This document shows, piece by piece, positions 53,713-64,000 of a stretch of 64,000 nucleotides of DNA. Both the position numbers and the translations under genes were made by a program. This DNA is from Ornithodoros turicata (lineage: Eukaryota > Arthropoda > Arachnida > Ixodida > Argasidae): assembly GCF_037126465.1 (NCBI RefSeq), contig NW_026999318.1, positions 2,886,447-2,950,446 of the forward strand, written 5' to 3'. The notes below the pieces were generated by a model. That model saw only the letters and a program-made list of their open reading frames with translations. It did not search any database and was not told where the DNA came from. Position 1 is the first letter of the stretch. Each line of letters starts with the position of its first letter.

Positions 53713-55138
53713 ATCACGCATGGGAGAGGGGCTCGTGGGGGAGAGGCGTGTTCCATAAAGAACGGTCTGGGAAAAGATATACTCGCATGGCAGAAAGAGA
53801 TCGTTCTGTAGAATCACAGCCGTTGTTTTTGCCGTGTATGCGTTTAGTATGATTTATATCAAGCACCGCCGCAGAAAGAGTCTTTTAGTGAACGACAGCG
53901 GTGCTTTGCCTCGCAAATATGGACACACCGAAGCAGCCCAAATAATTACTTCACGCAATTAGATCACACTCGTTAGGATAGTTAATCAGGTAGTGATGTA
54001 AGCTTAATCAATTAAGTTACTTAGAAAGTGGTAACACCTCCTTGAGACACATGACTTATCTCTCTTTGAAGTACAGCCCTTCTATGTTTGTTTGCTTCTT
54101 CCTTTATTTGTTCTGATTATTTGCAGGCGCGGTTGTGCCAAACTGAATGTCCTTCTCCAGCACTCACATGCTTTTGTTGAATACAACTGCAGCGTGAGAA
54201 AAGCTGCTTGGGGATGGGGTCCTGCTATCCAGTGCTGACTTTGTCATGCTTATTATGTGGAGCATGTTCCAAAAAATGCAGCTCCACGTCTTCAAATTGC
54301 AACAGGACTATTTGGAGCTTGAAATTGCGATTTTGTCATTTTGGCCCTCGTGTACCCAGTCTGTGAAACGCCAACGAAAAAGTCTAACACGATATGCTTT
54401 TGTAATGAAGATCACTGATGATGAGTAAAGAGAATATACGAGTTCAAGTTCATTCAATATTTTATATCATTCATTATATTATTCAACATTTTATGTCAAG
54501 TTTATACAACATCAAGTTTATTCAAATTCAAGATTTATTTCTTGCACTTATGCATTTCAGGATACAATGAACGTGCAGGGAGGTCGCAAAAGACTACATT
54601 TATTGTTTTGTGACCTTGCTACAATGGCAATATATATTTTAGGAATGACAATGATCAGGTACACTCTCTCAATTTTAGGTTGGAATGAGCAATGAATAGC
54701 AACTTCCCTCATTTTCTTATATATGCTAAATTTTAAATTTAATGTGATCGAATATGTGATAATATAATAATAATAATAATAATAATATATAAGAATATAA
54801 TATGTGATAAATGAATGTGATCAACAGTAGATGTAAACAACATGAGTAGCCAGAAAAGTGCATTCTCAATAAATAATTTTCTTATTATAGCGTATATGTG
54901 CATGCCTATTAACTGAAACAATTATCACAGTTCCCTGACAAGTTTTAATTTCTGAGAGTGTACTGTAGAGGCTGCTTAGATCTACAACAGTTCATACAAG
55001 GTATTATATACTGTGAATGCCTTTAAAAATGCCATGTGACACATATGCCTTTACTTTCTGGAGGTGCTGTTTGTGGGCATTACGCAGGTTCTGCACCCAT
55101 TTCTTGAGTATGTCGAGGCAGCTGTGAAGTAACCTGCA
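53713..55138. other. Unassigned AT-rich
   Basis: (AAT)n at 54766-54785 and ATTCAATATTTTAT-like repeats at 54450-54540. A 60-codon frame at 54246 is not recognisable. Confidence 0.4.
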
Positions 55139-55505
55139 TTGATGATGATTATTCCAATTTTTATGGTGCATCGACAACAAAGGAAATAATACATCAGAAC
55201 ATTGGTTTGGGTGCAACCAGTTAAAAATGAATATGTTGTTTAATAAATGCATTGGACAAATGTTAAAACATCAGTTTAAAACATGGTTTACAATCCCTGT
55301 ATCTTCTAAAAATTAAAAAGATTAAAAAGTATTCTAAAAAGAATATGGGGAACTCTTCTAAAAAGAATTATAATCTCTAATGATTTGGGTGAAGGAGCCT
55401 AAAGTGTAAGGTGTGTTTCTGATGTGAACATGTAAGAAAATATGCAAAACTGAGAGAGGCTAACCACATTGCGTGCACTCAGGTTGTTCCTTCCTGTAAA
55501 GTAGA
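55139..55505 (-). pseudogene. LINE 3' end: Cys motif plus 3' UTR
   Basis: Minus strand FLLYRKEQPECTQCG (stop) then PLSVLHIF resembles the CxxC...HxxxxC motif that ends Jockey/CR1-type LINE proteins. The 3' UTR ends GCACCATAAAAATTGGAATA then ATCATCATCA, a usual tick LINE-type tail. Heavily truncated. Confidence 0.5.
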
Positions 55506-56296
55506 AACCAGTGGATGAGGAACGTGATACTTACCTGTACACCCAGCCGTATCACACTGCACAGATTATTCACTGGGTAGCCCTCATGACGAAACCCGTA
55601 TTGAGAGACCACTTTTGCCTTAAAAACTGCTACAAATAGCACGACACGCTACAAATTATTACTATCGTAACAAGCTGACGATAGAGCTCAGACACAGAGG
55701 CGTTATTCAAGTCGCGCCACACCACCGTTACGTAGGATTCTTTGTCACAAATCAAACCGAGGCACAAGACAATACCAATACATGAAAAAAGGTGACAATC
55801 TTGGTCTCATTATGACGTAATACCGAACTTGTGCGCGAAGGTAATTCAAAGAAATGAATGTGGCACTTGCTTCTGCAGAGAACACCGTGTACCATGCTAG
55901 CAATGCATGCAAAAAAGCGCTCGAGTGCTTGCACATATATTGATGACAACACTACCTGTGTAGTGTAACATGTTCTTTCAAGCATATTATGCACTCAAAC
56001 TGTATTTGCCGGCGGGTAAAATGCAAGTGTGCTCGATTGAACGTCGGAAGAGCGATCAAGCAATCTGCATCCAGTGCTCGTTTTGGGCAAAAAAACACTT
56101 CATAATGGCCAACTAAATATACAGAATGGACGCCTATTTATTCCTTGATGAAGAGTGACTCACCTGTATAAATTTAGGCCCTGTAACCTTGCCAGTACGG
56201 TTGGTACGACCGTAATTGCAAGAAGTTGCTATGATCGCTGCGGCGACTGTTGTGGGTACAGTAAGATGGCGGCCGGTTTCTTCACGCTCGCGCTCC
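55506..56296. other. Unassigned
   Basis: A minus-strand block (VFKAKVVSQYGFRHEGYPVN) ending at ACAG|GTAAGT near 55534 could be an exon. No family recognised. Confidence 0.3.
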
Positions 56297-58030
56297 CTAT
56301 CCGCGATCCAGCCTTTTACAATCGAGATCAGTGGTTTACATGGATGCGTATCGAGCCCAGACCGGATGTGGCGCCACGCCGTGTCATATCGGAAAGTTAG
56401 CGGCGCACTTCCGCAACTACTGCCGTTTCTGGTGTCCCGCTACCTTCGCACCAAACACTAAAACCTCGAAAACGTAGCATCCTACGCCCCATCTTCAAGT
56501 GTACGTGAGAATGAAATCTGCTCTGCGGCTGCAAGCCCTGCTGCTTCTGTCAGTATAGACTAGCCTACATATCGAAAACGGAGCGTGGCTGGGAATTCCC
56601 TAATATCATCATTTTGTGATCCCGACTAGGAGTAGCAGACGACGCAACTAGCCCGCAGCCGAACGCCGCTTCCCATTCCCAAGCCGCGTTTACGCGACAC
56701 AAGCTTATCATATCCAGTTGTCGAATCGAATCCACCCATGTAAACGGGTCAATTCGCTAGGCGAGCGTATCGTATTCAATTCGCTAAACAGGGGTGGATC
56801 GAGACGGTGGATGCGCATTCAGACTGTGCATGTAAACAGACGATGCGCATCGAGGGAGGAAGAGAGGATTATGGGAAGCGGCGTTCGGCTGCGAGCTAGT
56901 TGCGTCGTCTGCTACTTTTAGTCGGGATCACAAAATGATGATATTTGGTAGTTCCCAGCCACGCTTCGTTTTGGACATGTAGGTTAGTCTATACTGACAG
57001 AAGCAGCAGGGCTTGCAGCCGTAGAGCAGCTTTCATGCTGAAGTACGCTTCAAAATGGGGCGTAGATGCTAAGTTTTCAACGTTTTAACGTTCGGTGCGA
57101 AAGTAACGGGACATCGGAAATGGCAGTAGTTGCGGAAGTGCGCTCTAACTTTCCGATATGACACGCAGTGGCGCCACCTCCGGTCTGGGCTCCATGCGCA
57201 CCCATGTAAACGGTGTCGTATCGTCTTCTCGCCGACTTGGACTCGATTCGATACGCTTGTGTCGAATTCATGTAAACGGGGCTTATGTCGGTAGCGCGAA
57301 CGTGTCGTTCGGGAGCGAGAACACGTGATATGTGACGCAACGTAACGCTATCGAAGAGAATTTGGTATTCCCTGCGCTCCAAACGCGTCGCCCGTAAGCG
57401 ACGGTGTCGCTCACGGGAACGACAGCCTCCGCCCTGTCGATATGGTGGATGATACTGTCGTTAAGCTGAGCGAGAGCTGTCAAGACGGCTGCAAGTCGCG
57501 TGGCTAAACACGATCACGGTTGGCGCCGGTGTTTAGATCGGGCGACAACGGGTTTGTATCAGATGGAACGTCTTTATTGAAACCACTTTGCCACAGAGAC
57601 AATTCTCTACTATCATACATATCAAACAATACACAAAGGTCTGCCTAAAGCTTACATTTCTTCAATTGTTAACTGTTCTGACAGCTCCTTCTCTGGGAAT
57701 TTAATATCGCGACTGATACTAATTGCGTGTAGGTCGTCAGCAAAATGTCCGTGACTAAACTTCGGTGCTCTATCACGAACAGCAACACAATTTCATATTA
57801 TTCGTGCGTTGAGCGAGAAGCGCGAGACTTCTCCATCGTCAATGCGTCGTCGTCGTCGTCTGCTTCCAAAATAGGGCATTCCGCGTGATTCTCCTCCTGC
57901 TACACTATTGGCTCAGAGTGCGACGTCTCGTTCCCAGACGTCTTAACCTCTACCGACAGTCAACAAACCAAGCGCACTGTCGTTAAAAGCTACATGGGAA
58001 TGCCAAAAGTGGCAGGTGTCGTTCCCGGTG
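56297..58030. repeat. Fold-back family F, copy 2
   Basis: Begins CCAGCCTTTTACAATCGAGA, contains the palindrome 56331-57214, GATACGCTTGTGTCGAATTC (57248), GAGAATTTGGTATTCC (57355) and ends near GCCAAAAGTGGCAGGTGTCG (57999). (CGT)n lies at 57840-57862. Confidence 0.6.
56331..57214. repeat. Imperfect palindrome with arms of about 330 bp
   Basis: GTTTACATGGATGCG...GAGCCCAGACCGG (56331) pairs with CCGGTCTGGGCTCC...CATGTAAAC (57179-57214). GTAGCAGACGACGCAACTAG (56632) pairs with CTAGTTGCGTCGTCTGCTAC (56896-56915). The centre at about 56770 carries unpaired spacer. Confidence 0.9.
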
Positions 58031-58617
58031 CTCGTTATCGTCTTCTACCGATACTCCTCTATCGACACCGTCGCTGCCGCTCGACAGCTGCTCGGAATAG
58101 GGCCCCTGGGAACGAACATTGGAACGCAATGAGCATGTATGAGAGCACGAGAATGCTAGCTATCGGAACAAATGAAACAGTCCTATTGGTCAGAGAAGAT
58201 GCAGCCTCGCTGCCAGCCTGCTCTTCGCTCAGGGCGGTGACATCACAACACGTGAGCGCTCGCAACGTGCAAAATACCCACAAAGAAGAAGCTTCACGAG
58301 GAGCACAGATTGCGACCACGCAGAGCATCGATAAAGTTGCTCGTTTCGTTAGCCTGAACGACTCGTTCAGCTGTCTCGTGCCGTTAAGTTGAACGTGTGA
58401 AACGATTAAGCCCCCTGGTCTCTTTGTCGAGCGTTGTTGTGTTAGTGAGTTTCGAAGTCCGTAGTACAATTCATTTCTGCTCGTTTGCAAATAAATGCTT
58501 GTTGTCTGTTTTCACGAACTCGTGCCGGCTTCTTCCTCCTCTACGGGTGCCCACGCTTGTGTTTCCCCCTTCTGATTCTGTGCTCCGTCATCCCGGAAAC
58601 GGGAGACGTCACACACT
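58031..58617. other. Unassigned
   Basis: No recognised gene or repeat. Confidence 0.4.
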
Positions 58618-58860
58618 GAAAAGGTTAGCCAGCTGTAGGACTCGAACCCACATCTTCTGGATTTTCGGTCCAGGGCTCTACCAATTGAGCTAAGCTAACA
58701 CGCCTTCTCAGCGATTTCCAGGGTGCGTCATCTGAAGGGACAAACCAGCCACTCTCTCTCACTCATCCTCCTTTCAGTCTTACATTTTTGCTCACTCATA
58801 CATGCATTCATACGACGGGATCGACGCAGGCGGCAACTGTTGAACATGAAAGAATTAATG
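58618..58860 (-). repeat. tRNA-related SINE, copy (no fold-back)
   Basis: tRNA-like head, TCACTCATCCTCCTTTCAG linker and CATTCATACGACGGGATCGA, in the same order as the 10880 and 24105 copies. The palindrome module is not seen, so this copy is the simplest. Confidence 0.8.
58627..58699 (-). tRNA. tRNA-like sequence in a SINE (anticodon loop CCGAAAA)
   Basis: Same 73-nt frame as 24134-24206; T loop TTCGAGT. The anticodon loop is altered. Confidence 0.55.
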
Positions 58861-60334
58861 TGAACAGGCAATCCTCTCGACTTTCCACTTGGCTTCGAAG
58901 GAGTTGCAGGATGTCTACACGGCTTGTGTCCGCTCGTGGACTGGCGCGTCGCTAGTGGCAGCTGGCTGGGGCTGTCCGGGTCGCCTTTCAAGCTTTCACC
59001 GGCGAAATTCGACGGCTAGCTGTTCCGAGGGATAGCGCAGGAGCACCCGGTGTAGTACCACAGCGTAATTCGCCTGGGGAACACCTAGGTTCTGCTGGTA
59101 TACGAGATACGAAACTGAGCGGTGTCATAAAAGAGCAGCAGTTTATACACGTCGTGAGTACTGGGGACCGGTGCCACATTCAAGAGGCTGTCAATTTCAG
59201 AGGCTGTCTGTGCGCATCAAAGAGAAGTTCTCGGCGACTAAATCGATTTTTGAGAGTTTCGTTGGCAATGTCATAATTTGCTTCAGCGATGCCGATGCCT
59301 TCGATTGAGCGTTTAGGTAACTGAGCAAATGTATAAACTTCTCGACCTTCCGTAGGCTAGCTCACTCGTGGATAGTAGTGCTGATATGATCCCAAAACAC
59401 TTGCCAATATTCGAGCTGGCGTGCGAATGTTGACACGTGCAGCTTTGGTGGTGCCACGGTTTGGATAGATTGTGACGAGGTGGGACGGGAACTATCCGGT
59501 GCACCTGGCGCGACTGGTGGCACGGGAGCACGAACTGACCTCTGTGCGATGGCTCACCGATCCGTCGGAAGCATTATGAGGATGTTATTTGGTTCCTCCC
59601 AGATAATCGTCTTCGAATGCCTCATCACTGATGGCCAACTGGATGTCTGTGTCGAATTCTCCTACACTCTAAAATCGGTTCCTTATAAGTTATAACGCAC
59701 CGTATGTCGACCTGTACCTGGTAAATATCAGGTACATCAGTGCTCTTCCGCAGTTGTTTTAAGAGGTACTGGGCTAGACAAAGGATCTCACTTTGTATGT
59801 ATGAGGTACAAGCATATCTGTGGAGTACACGGTCAGTTTATGAGGTACCGTGACTTGTACCGTATAAAGCAGTACCTCTTGCGCACAATCTTATTGTGCT
59901 TTCTGCTGCTTTCAGCACTTCTTGCGTTCAAGTAACGCCCCAAAGGGTTCGATGCAGTCAGATAATGCATGTATATCGCACGGACTCGGAGATAAAGATT
60001 AGATGTTGATTTACAACTATGATTGTTTCATTCACGGGAGGTGATAAAACGTTTCCTGTCTATGTCGTCAGCTAAAGAGCCTCAACCGTGGTACTTTTGT
60101 TTAAATTGTCTGCGTTTGTTTCAAGTATATAACGAACACAGGCTACAGAGTGAGCAAGGAAAATGCCTTTCTGTATGTGTGATGTTTATTGCTTATTGGG
60201 TATTTACATTGTTAAAACAGAAAGAGATTGAACTGCGATGAAAATGATGATTGAAAGCGATGCAGTTTGTCATGTTAGTAATGTAGTTTGTCAACACTAA
60301 TTATTCATACGATCGAAATAAATCAAGCGAATTG

Positions 60335-60578
60335 AGGCGTGCTGAAGACTGGGAGGTGGTGGGTTGAAATCCTACCACCGGCTGTGTTGTCTGAGGTTTT
60401 CCCTCTGTTTTCCGAAGACTTTCCAAACGAATGCCGGCACAGTTCCCCCTGAAGCCGGCCCAGGACGCACACTAATTCCTCTGTCCCCCACACCTTCCTG
60501 CTGTCCTCTCTCTGTCTGGCCACATCTGTACGCCACTCACAGCCACAGTTGCTTCGCGGCGCTAACACGCAATAAAAA
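60335..60578 (+). repeat. SINE family S2, near-complete copy
   Basis: GAGGTGGTGGGTTGAAATCC (box-B-like), ACCACCGGCTGTGTTGTCTG, CCGGCACAGTTCCCCCTGAA, GCCCAGGACGCACACTAATT, CCTGCTGTCCTCTCTCTGTC and TTCGCGGCGCTAACACGCAA, then A-tail. Best representative of S2 in the window. Confidence 0.85.
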
Positions 60579-61304
60579 AAAATCAGCCATGAAGGAAAAA
60601 GAATCGCCGACGTTCGTCGATGTGGACGTATTCATACGTCAAAAAAAAAAAAAAAAATCGAAGTATGACCTGATATCAACGGTATGTGGACTGCTGCCTT
60701 TGTTAGAGACAATCCTTTTGGAAGGCACGAACTAATTGCGACGTTCCTCTCCAGATTGTCCCCCAAAAAGGTAGTCTCTCCGGGACCTAAACTCTTTTTC
60801 GGGCAGGAGAGCCTTGTTTGGTGTAGTGACGGAGAGGCTGTGCAGCTGGAACCGTCGGGCGTGCTTGAGTTTGCGCTGCTCAGCTGCTTCACAGTTTACT
60901 ACGTAAAAACGTGACACACCCTGCTGCTTTTGGCTAGTTGTTAGGCCTGCTGCAAATATATGTTGTGGGCGACAACGAATTCTCGAAGCCGTACAGTGAG
61001 CCACGACTTTCGCAGCTGCTGAAATCGCTGAAGGTCAAATAAAGAGCGGTTCAGTACTTAGATCGCCTTTTGACTTTGTCCCGCATGTGCTTGCAACACG
61101 TTGGTCACCTTCGCGTATGTTACAGATGCACACATCGGCGAGTGTGTATTACCACTACTGATACCAAAACGTACAAGCACAATACGTGATGCGCGTCGTG
61201 CATTTTGCTGTGCATGCGATACGTCATGTACGGCTTATGCCACCACAAACATGTTCCTCTCCGTTGTGTGTGGACTGTATACTTTTTGGACAACTGTAAC
61301 GCTT

Positions 61305-61560
61305 AGACAGGCGTACCTGTTAGGAGGGCGTACCTCTTAGACGGCTGTACCTCTTAGGCGGGCGTACCTGTTAGTCGGCAGTACCTTTTAGACTGGCGTA
61401 CCTGTTAGATGGATGTACCTCTTGGACGGACGTACCTGTTAGACGGCACTACCTCTTACGCAGCTGTACCTCTTATACGGGTGTACCTGCTAGACGGCTG
61501 TACCGTTTATACAGGGGTACCTCCTAAACGACAGTACCTTAAAAGTGCTGTACCTTTTAG
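61305..61560. repeat. Minisatellite of GTACCTGTTAGACGGCT-like units
   Basis: About 14 diverged units of 17-19 bp, each with GTACC(T)(C/G)TTA. Part of the subterminal region of the 59665-61649 element. Confidence 0.85.
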
Positions 61561-61992
61561 GTGCTTTCGTACCGCATAAAATAAAGGGTACGTTTTTGCA
61601 AAAATGTACCTTATGAAAGGGGGTTTTAAGAGGTACAGATTTTAGGGTGTAATTGCTGGGCCTGAACTTCGAGGAGTTTGATGGACCTCACGATCTCGGC
61701 GAGGGCTGATTCAGCCCGGGCTCTCAGCCTGATTGTGGGTGGCGGCTCGGTGCAGCCAGGCAGGGGTGTAGAGACAAGGGTGAAAAAGAGGGGAAATGTG
61801 GTGGTGGTACAGTAGAGTAGTGGGAGGGTGTGTGCAGTCCCTCCTGATTTGGGAATCTGGTAGTGGCGAACTACCCAAGGCACAAAACGCACGGACATAT
61901 CTCCAGTAGCCTTCATTGGGATGCTCTCCGTACAAAGGTAATCGCCAGCATGATCGTTTTCCCCACTTATGCATTATGAAATGGACTAACAT

Positions 61993-63098
61993 GGATGTCC
62001 CCCACCCTCATCATGCTGGTATACATTACGGCTCGATCCCCTAAAGGCAAGGTCAAGAAGTTCCTTCTACTAAAACTCTTCAGTTACTCTGCAAGCAACA
62101 CCTTGGTATAAAACTTGGAGGAACATAACACGACCATGATTGTCATGTGTACTTCCATATGGACATTAAGAAACCGAGGACAACTTGTTCGCTGACTTTA
62201 CCACAACCCATACGGAAAGTGTTATAGATTGTGTCTTCGTCAGAAGCGCATAAGCAAGTGCCGTCAAGTGCTGGCCAAGTAAGTCAGCTACTTCAGTCTT
62301 CACAGGACTCTACTCCTCATCGTCGAAGAATGCCCGCGTTGAGCTCTTAAGTGCTGTCGCATCTCGATGACAATCTACACAGCGATTTCTGCCGTAAGTT
62401 TTCATTTGTGTTACTTCATGATATAATAACGCACTGCCTCTTATGTACTCTTATGTAAAATTTTAATCTCATGGAAATGAGCAACACACTCTTCACAATT
62501 TTTTTAAATGTTCCGCCAAGTCGCCATGCCCCCTGTTAACCGAATACTGATGTTCCCTTAACGGAACATTAATGCACCGCGACGTTTGCTCTATATACGC
62601 CAAACGACGTACACCCGCAGCTAAACAGAATAATATACTCAACCCCAACTCTACAATCCCAAAAAACTAATTTTCATTATTTATAGAGCACCCAGGTAAC
62701 TGCTCCTCATTTATCTTCCTAATCAGTGATGTTAACCTGACGTTTTCATGGAAGATCACATCAACATTGCACTTGCTTGCTGCGTGCTTAATCCTATGGG
62801 AGGCCTTATGCGTATACGTAATTACCCCAAAGTTCTGTTAGATATATGCAATATGCTATGTGATGTTTGGGGCATTAGGTTTGGTCTTTGTGTTTGTTCG
62901 GCACTTCTTCTGCGTACCATCGCGTCTCGCGTGGCCTGATCTGTTCATTCTTTTCTGCGCCATTAAAGGCTTCTCCGGCAACGTTGACACACGTCTCGAC
63001 TGCCAGGGCACACAACGCCTCGACGACAAGCACTGGGACGCTTGGAGCATAAGAAGCGGACGCTTGACGGAAAGGAGGAATATATATAGAAAGAAGGA
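61993..63098. other. Unassigned
   Basis: Could contain BEL/Pao 5' or copia 5' untranslated sequence, but no LTR or primer-binding site was recognised. Confidence 0.35.
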
Positions 63099-63760
63099 AT
63101 GGCGCTACGAGACGAGTTCAAGATTGCGAAGCTGACGGCGGAAAATTACCATGCCTGGTCCATCAGTGCAAAAAATGCGCTTGTGCAAAGGGTTGCTGGG
63201 AAGCCGTCGACCCTAGATATCCAGGAGCTGCAATGACGGAGGACAAGAGGAGAGTCAATAATAAGGCACTCACTTTCCTATTATTGGTATAGAGGACAGC
63301 TACCTAGATGACATTGGAGCTTGTGTCCTTGCGCATGGAAGATCCTGCGCGAAATGCACACGAAGTATGGACTGTTCCATATTTTGCAGTTACTTCGTGA
63401 TTTCGTGAACGTCAAGATGGAGAGGGAAGAGCCCATAAAACAGTATTTGAGCAGGCTCATTGACCTGCACAGGAAACTTTCCAATGGAGGATACGGGTTC
63501 ACAGAGGTGGCACTGGTAATGCTAATGGGTTTATCTGACAGTTACGAAGCCCTTATCTTAAAACGCGAACAAGATGAAGCCACCCTTACCACAAAGGAGG
63601 TGAAAGCACGACTCGAACAGGAGAGAACAATACGACGTGACGAGGACCAGACCTAGTTGGACGAGGAACAAGCTCTTCTGACCAAAGCCAGGCCTGAGGT
63701 GAAACGTGGCAAGGCGAAGTACGACACGAGGAAGGACTGCCCTGCTGGCAAGAGGAATTT
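63099..63760 (+). pseudogene. Ty1/copia gag fragment
   Basis: MALRDEFKIAKLTAENYHAW at 63099 is the usual copia gag opening (KL-x-x-NY-x-x-W). After frameshifts near 63235 and 63290 it resumes LREMHTKYGLFHILQLLRDF, MEREEPIKQYLSRLIDLHRK, VMLMGLSDSYEALI and TLTTKEVKARLEQE, matching the UBN2/copia gag core. A TAG at 63654 precedes KYDTRKDCPAGKRNF, the basic pre-zinc-knuckle stretch. No zinc knuckle or pol follows because a MITE end begins at about 63765. Confidence 0.75.
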
Positions 63761-63764
63761 CACT

Positions 63765-63892
63765 CGAGCATTTGCACAGAGCACCTGCAGCTTTCGCAGG
63801 CACTGCAGGCCTCTTGAAATCATCTGGCACATTTCTTTTAAATTGCCAGTTGATCAAATGGCACTTATCCGTCACTGCGTTTAGAGTGTAGG
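63765..63892. mobile_element. MITE end with TA|CACTCTAAA terminus
   Basis: Minus strand: TACACTCTAAACGCAGTGAC, then GGATAAGTGCCATTTGATCA and GCAATTTAAAAGAAATGTGC. Truncates the copia gag. The other TIR is not visible in the window. Confidence 0.5.
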
Positions 63893-63905
63893 TAATTGTC
63901 TTCTA

Positions 63906-64000
63906 CCACCAAAAATAAGAAAGTGAGTGTCTTATTATTCACTCTCCTCTCGTCGTCCGTCATCTCAGCTCCTGGATATCCCGTGTCGACGGCTTCGCAG
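63906..64000 (-). pseudogene. Copia gag fragment, opposite orientation
   Basis: The minus strand from 64000 reads AAGCCGTCGACACGGGATAT, CCAGGAGCTGAGATGACGGA and GAGTGAATAATAAGACACTC. It matches 63202-63280 of the plus-strand copy. Continues beyond the window. Confidence 0.8.

Larger units (their letters stand above)
59665..61649. mobile_element. 1985-bp TIR element with GTACCT subrepeats, inserted in gag
   Basis: TA (59663-59664) CACTCTAAAATCGGTTCCTT ... inverted CACCCTAAAATCTGTACCTC, TA (61650-61651). The left subterminal region has AGGTACA/GGTAC motifs and the right has a GTACCT minisatellite. Removing it with one TA rejoins the gag frame (VQAQQL-GEFD). No transposase identified; a SINE sits inside. 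Confidence 0.85.
58990..61992 (-). pseudogene. BEL/Pao gag, frameshifted and split by a TIR element
   Basis: Minus strand upstream part (61992-61652) contains RARAESALAEIVRSIKLLEV. After the insertion it continues GEFDTDIQLAISDEAFEDDY (59662-59600). Later blocks are KLHVSTFARQLEYWQVFWDH (about 59440-59380), KVEKFIHLLSYLNAQSKASA and, in another frame, EANYDIANETLKNRFSRREL (about 59290-59230). The order K-L-x-F-x-G/W-x-x-F-W, KFxYL, NYDxAxxxLxxRFG is that of BEL/Pao capsid-like gag. At least two frameshifts and several stops. No pol is visible. Confidence 0.7.

Noticed and set aside
24134..58699. Functional tRNA-Thr genes
   Set aside because: All cloverleaves lie in the same SINE modules, some are halves of palindromes, position 33 is C instead of U, and several anticodon stems are broken.
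60684..60914. ORF inside the 2-kb TIR element as its transposase
   Set aside because: No DDE/D motif, no helix-turn-helix, only 76 codons.

Overview
This window looks like repeat-dense nuclear DNA of an arthropod, most likely a tick or other chelicerate. There are no operons, ribosome-binding sites or bacterial-type genes. Coding potential is almost entirely from transposable elements (TEs): Ty3/gypsy, BEL/Pao, Ty1/copia, several non-LTR LINEs, a Penelope-like element (PLE), Harbinger and mariner. The rest is tRNA-derived SINEs, MITEs, palindromic fold-back elements, minisatellites and one 203-bp satellite. Putative host exons are short and intron-bounded. The tick assignment is inferred from the repeat repertoire and was not tested.

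Layout. 1-3.4 kb: minus-strand gypsy pol butted against a minus-strand LINE. 3.4-9 kb: an unnamed dispersed repeat in four copies, a frameshifted Myb/SANT-like ORF, a decayed Harbinger transposase, a LINE 3' end and a 733-bp TIR element. 9-13.8 kb: mostly unassigned, with possible small exons and a palindromic SINE. 13.9-17.3 kb: about 16.6 tandem copies of a 203-bp satellite. 19.2-21.9 kb: a 5'-truncated LINE with one open 821-codon frame. 22.8-23.8 kb: an unrecognised, possibly two-exon gene. 24.0-30.0 kb: a deep nest of insertions, most of them bounded by recognisable target-site duplications (TSDs): a GTTAC-rich MITE, a fold-back SINE, a PLE, a TIR element with arrays of GGACAAAATGTCCCC, and a hAT-like MITE. 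A second fold-back SINE sits elsewhere in the PLE. 30-38 kb: two minisatellites, a probable galectin exon and an internally deleted mariner. 38-40.3 kb: a 1.4-kb imperfect palindrome with a SINE in one arm. 42-53 kb: a LINE with RNase H split by a MITE, and several further MITEs. 53-58 kb: a fold-back element family. 58.6-62 kb: a BEL/Pao gag split by a 2-kb TIR element. 63-64 kb: two copia gag fragments in opposite orientation.

The most informative results are (i) the nested insertions whose TSDs give a relative time order, (ii) a tRNA-related SINE family whose copies are repeatedly palindromic, (iii) several otherwise different MITE families that share the terminus TA|CACTCTAAA, (iv) hammerhead-like CTGAAGA/stem/GAAA cores in PLE-type ends, and (v) mixed monomer variants in the 203-bp satellite. 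No CRISPR array, prophage, plasmid or rRNA gene is visible. Alignments here were made by eye, so element edges without a TSD are approximate to tens of bases.
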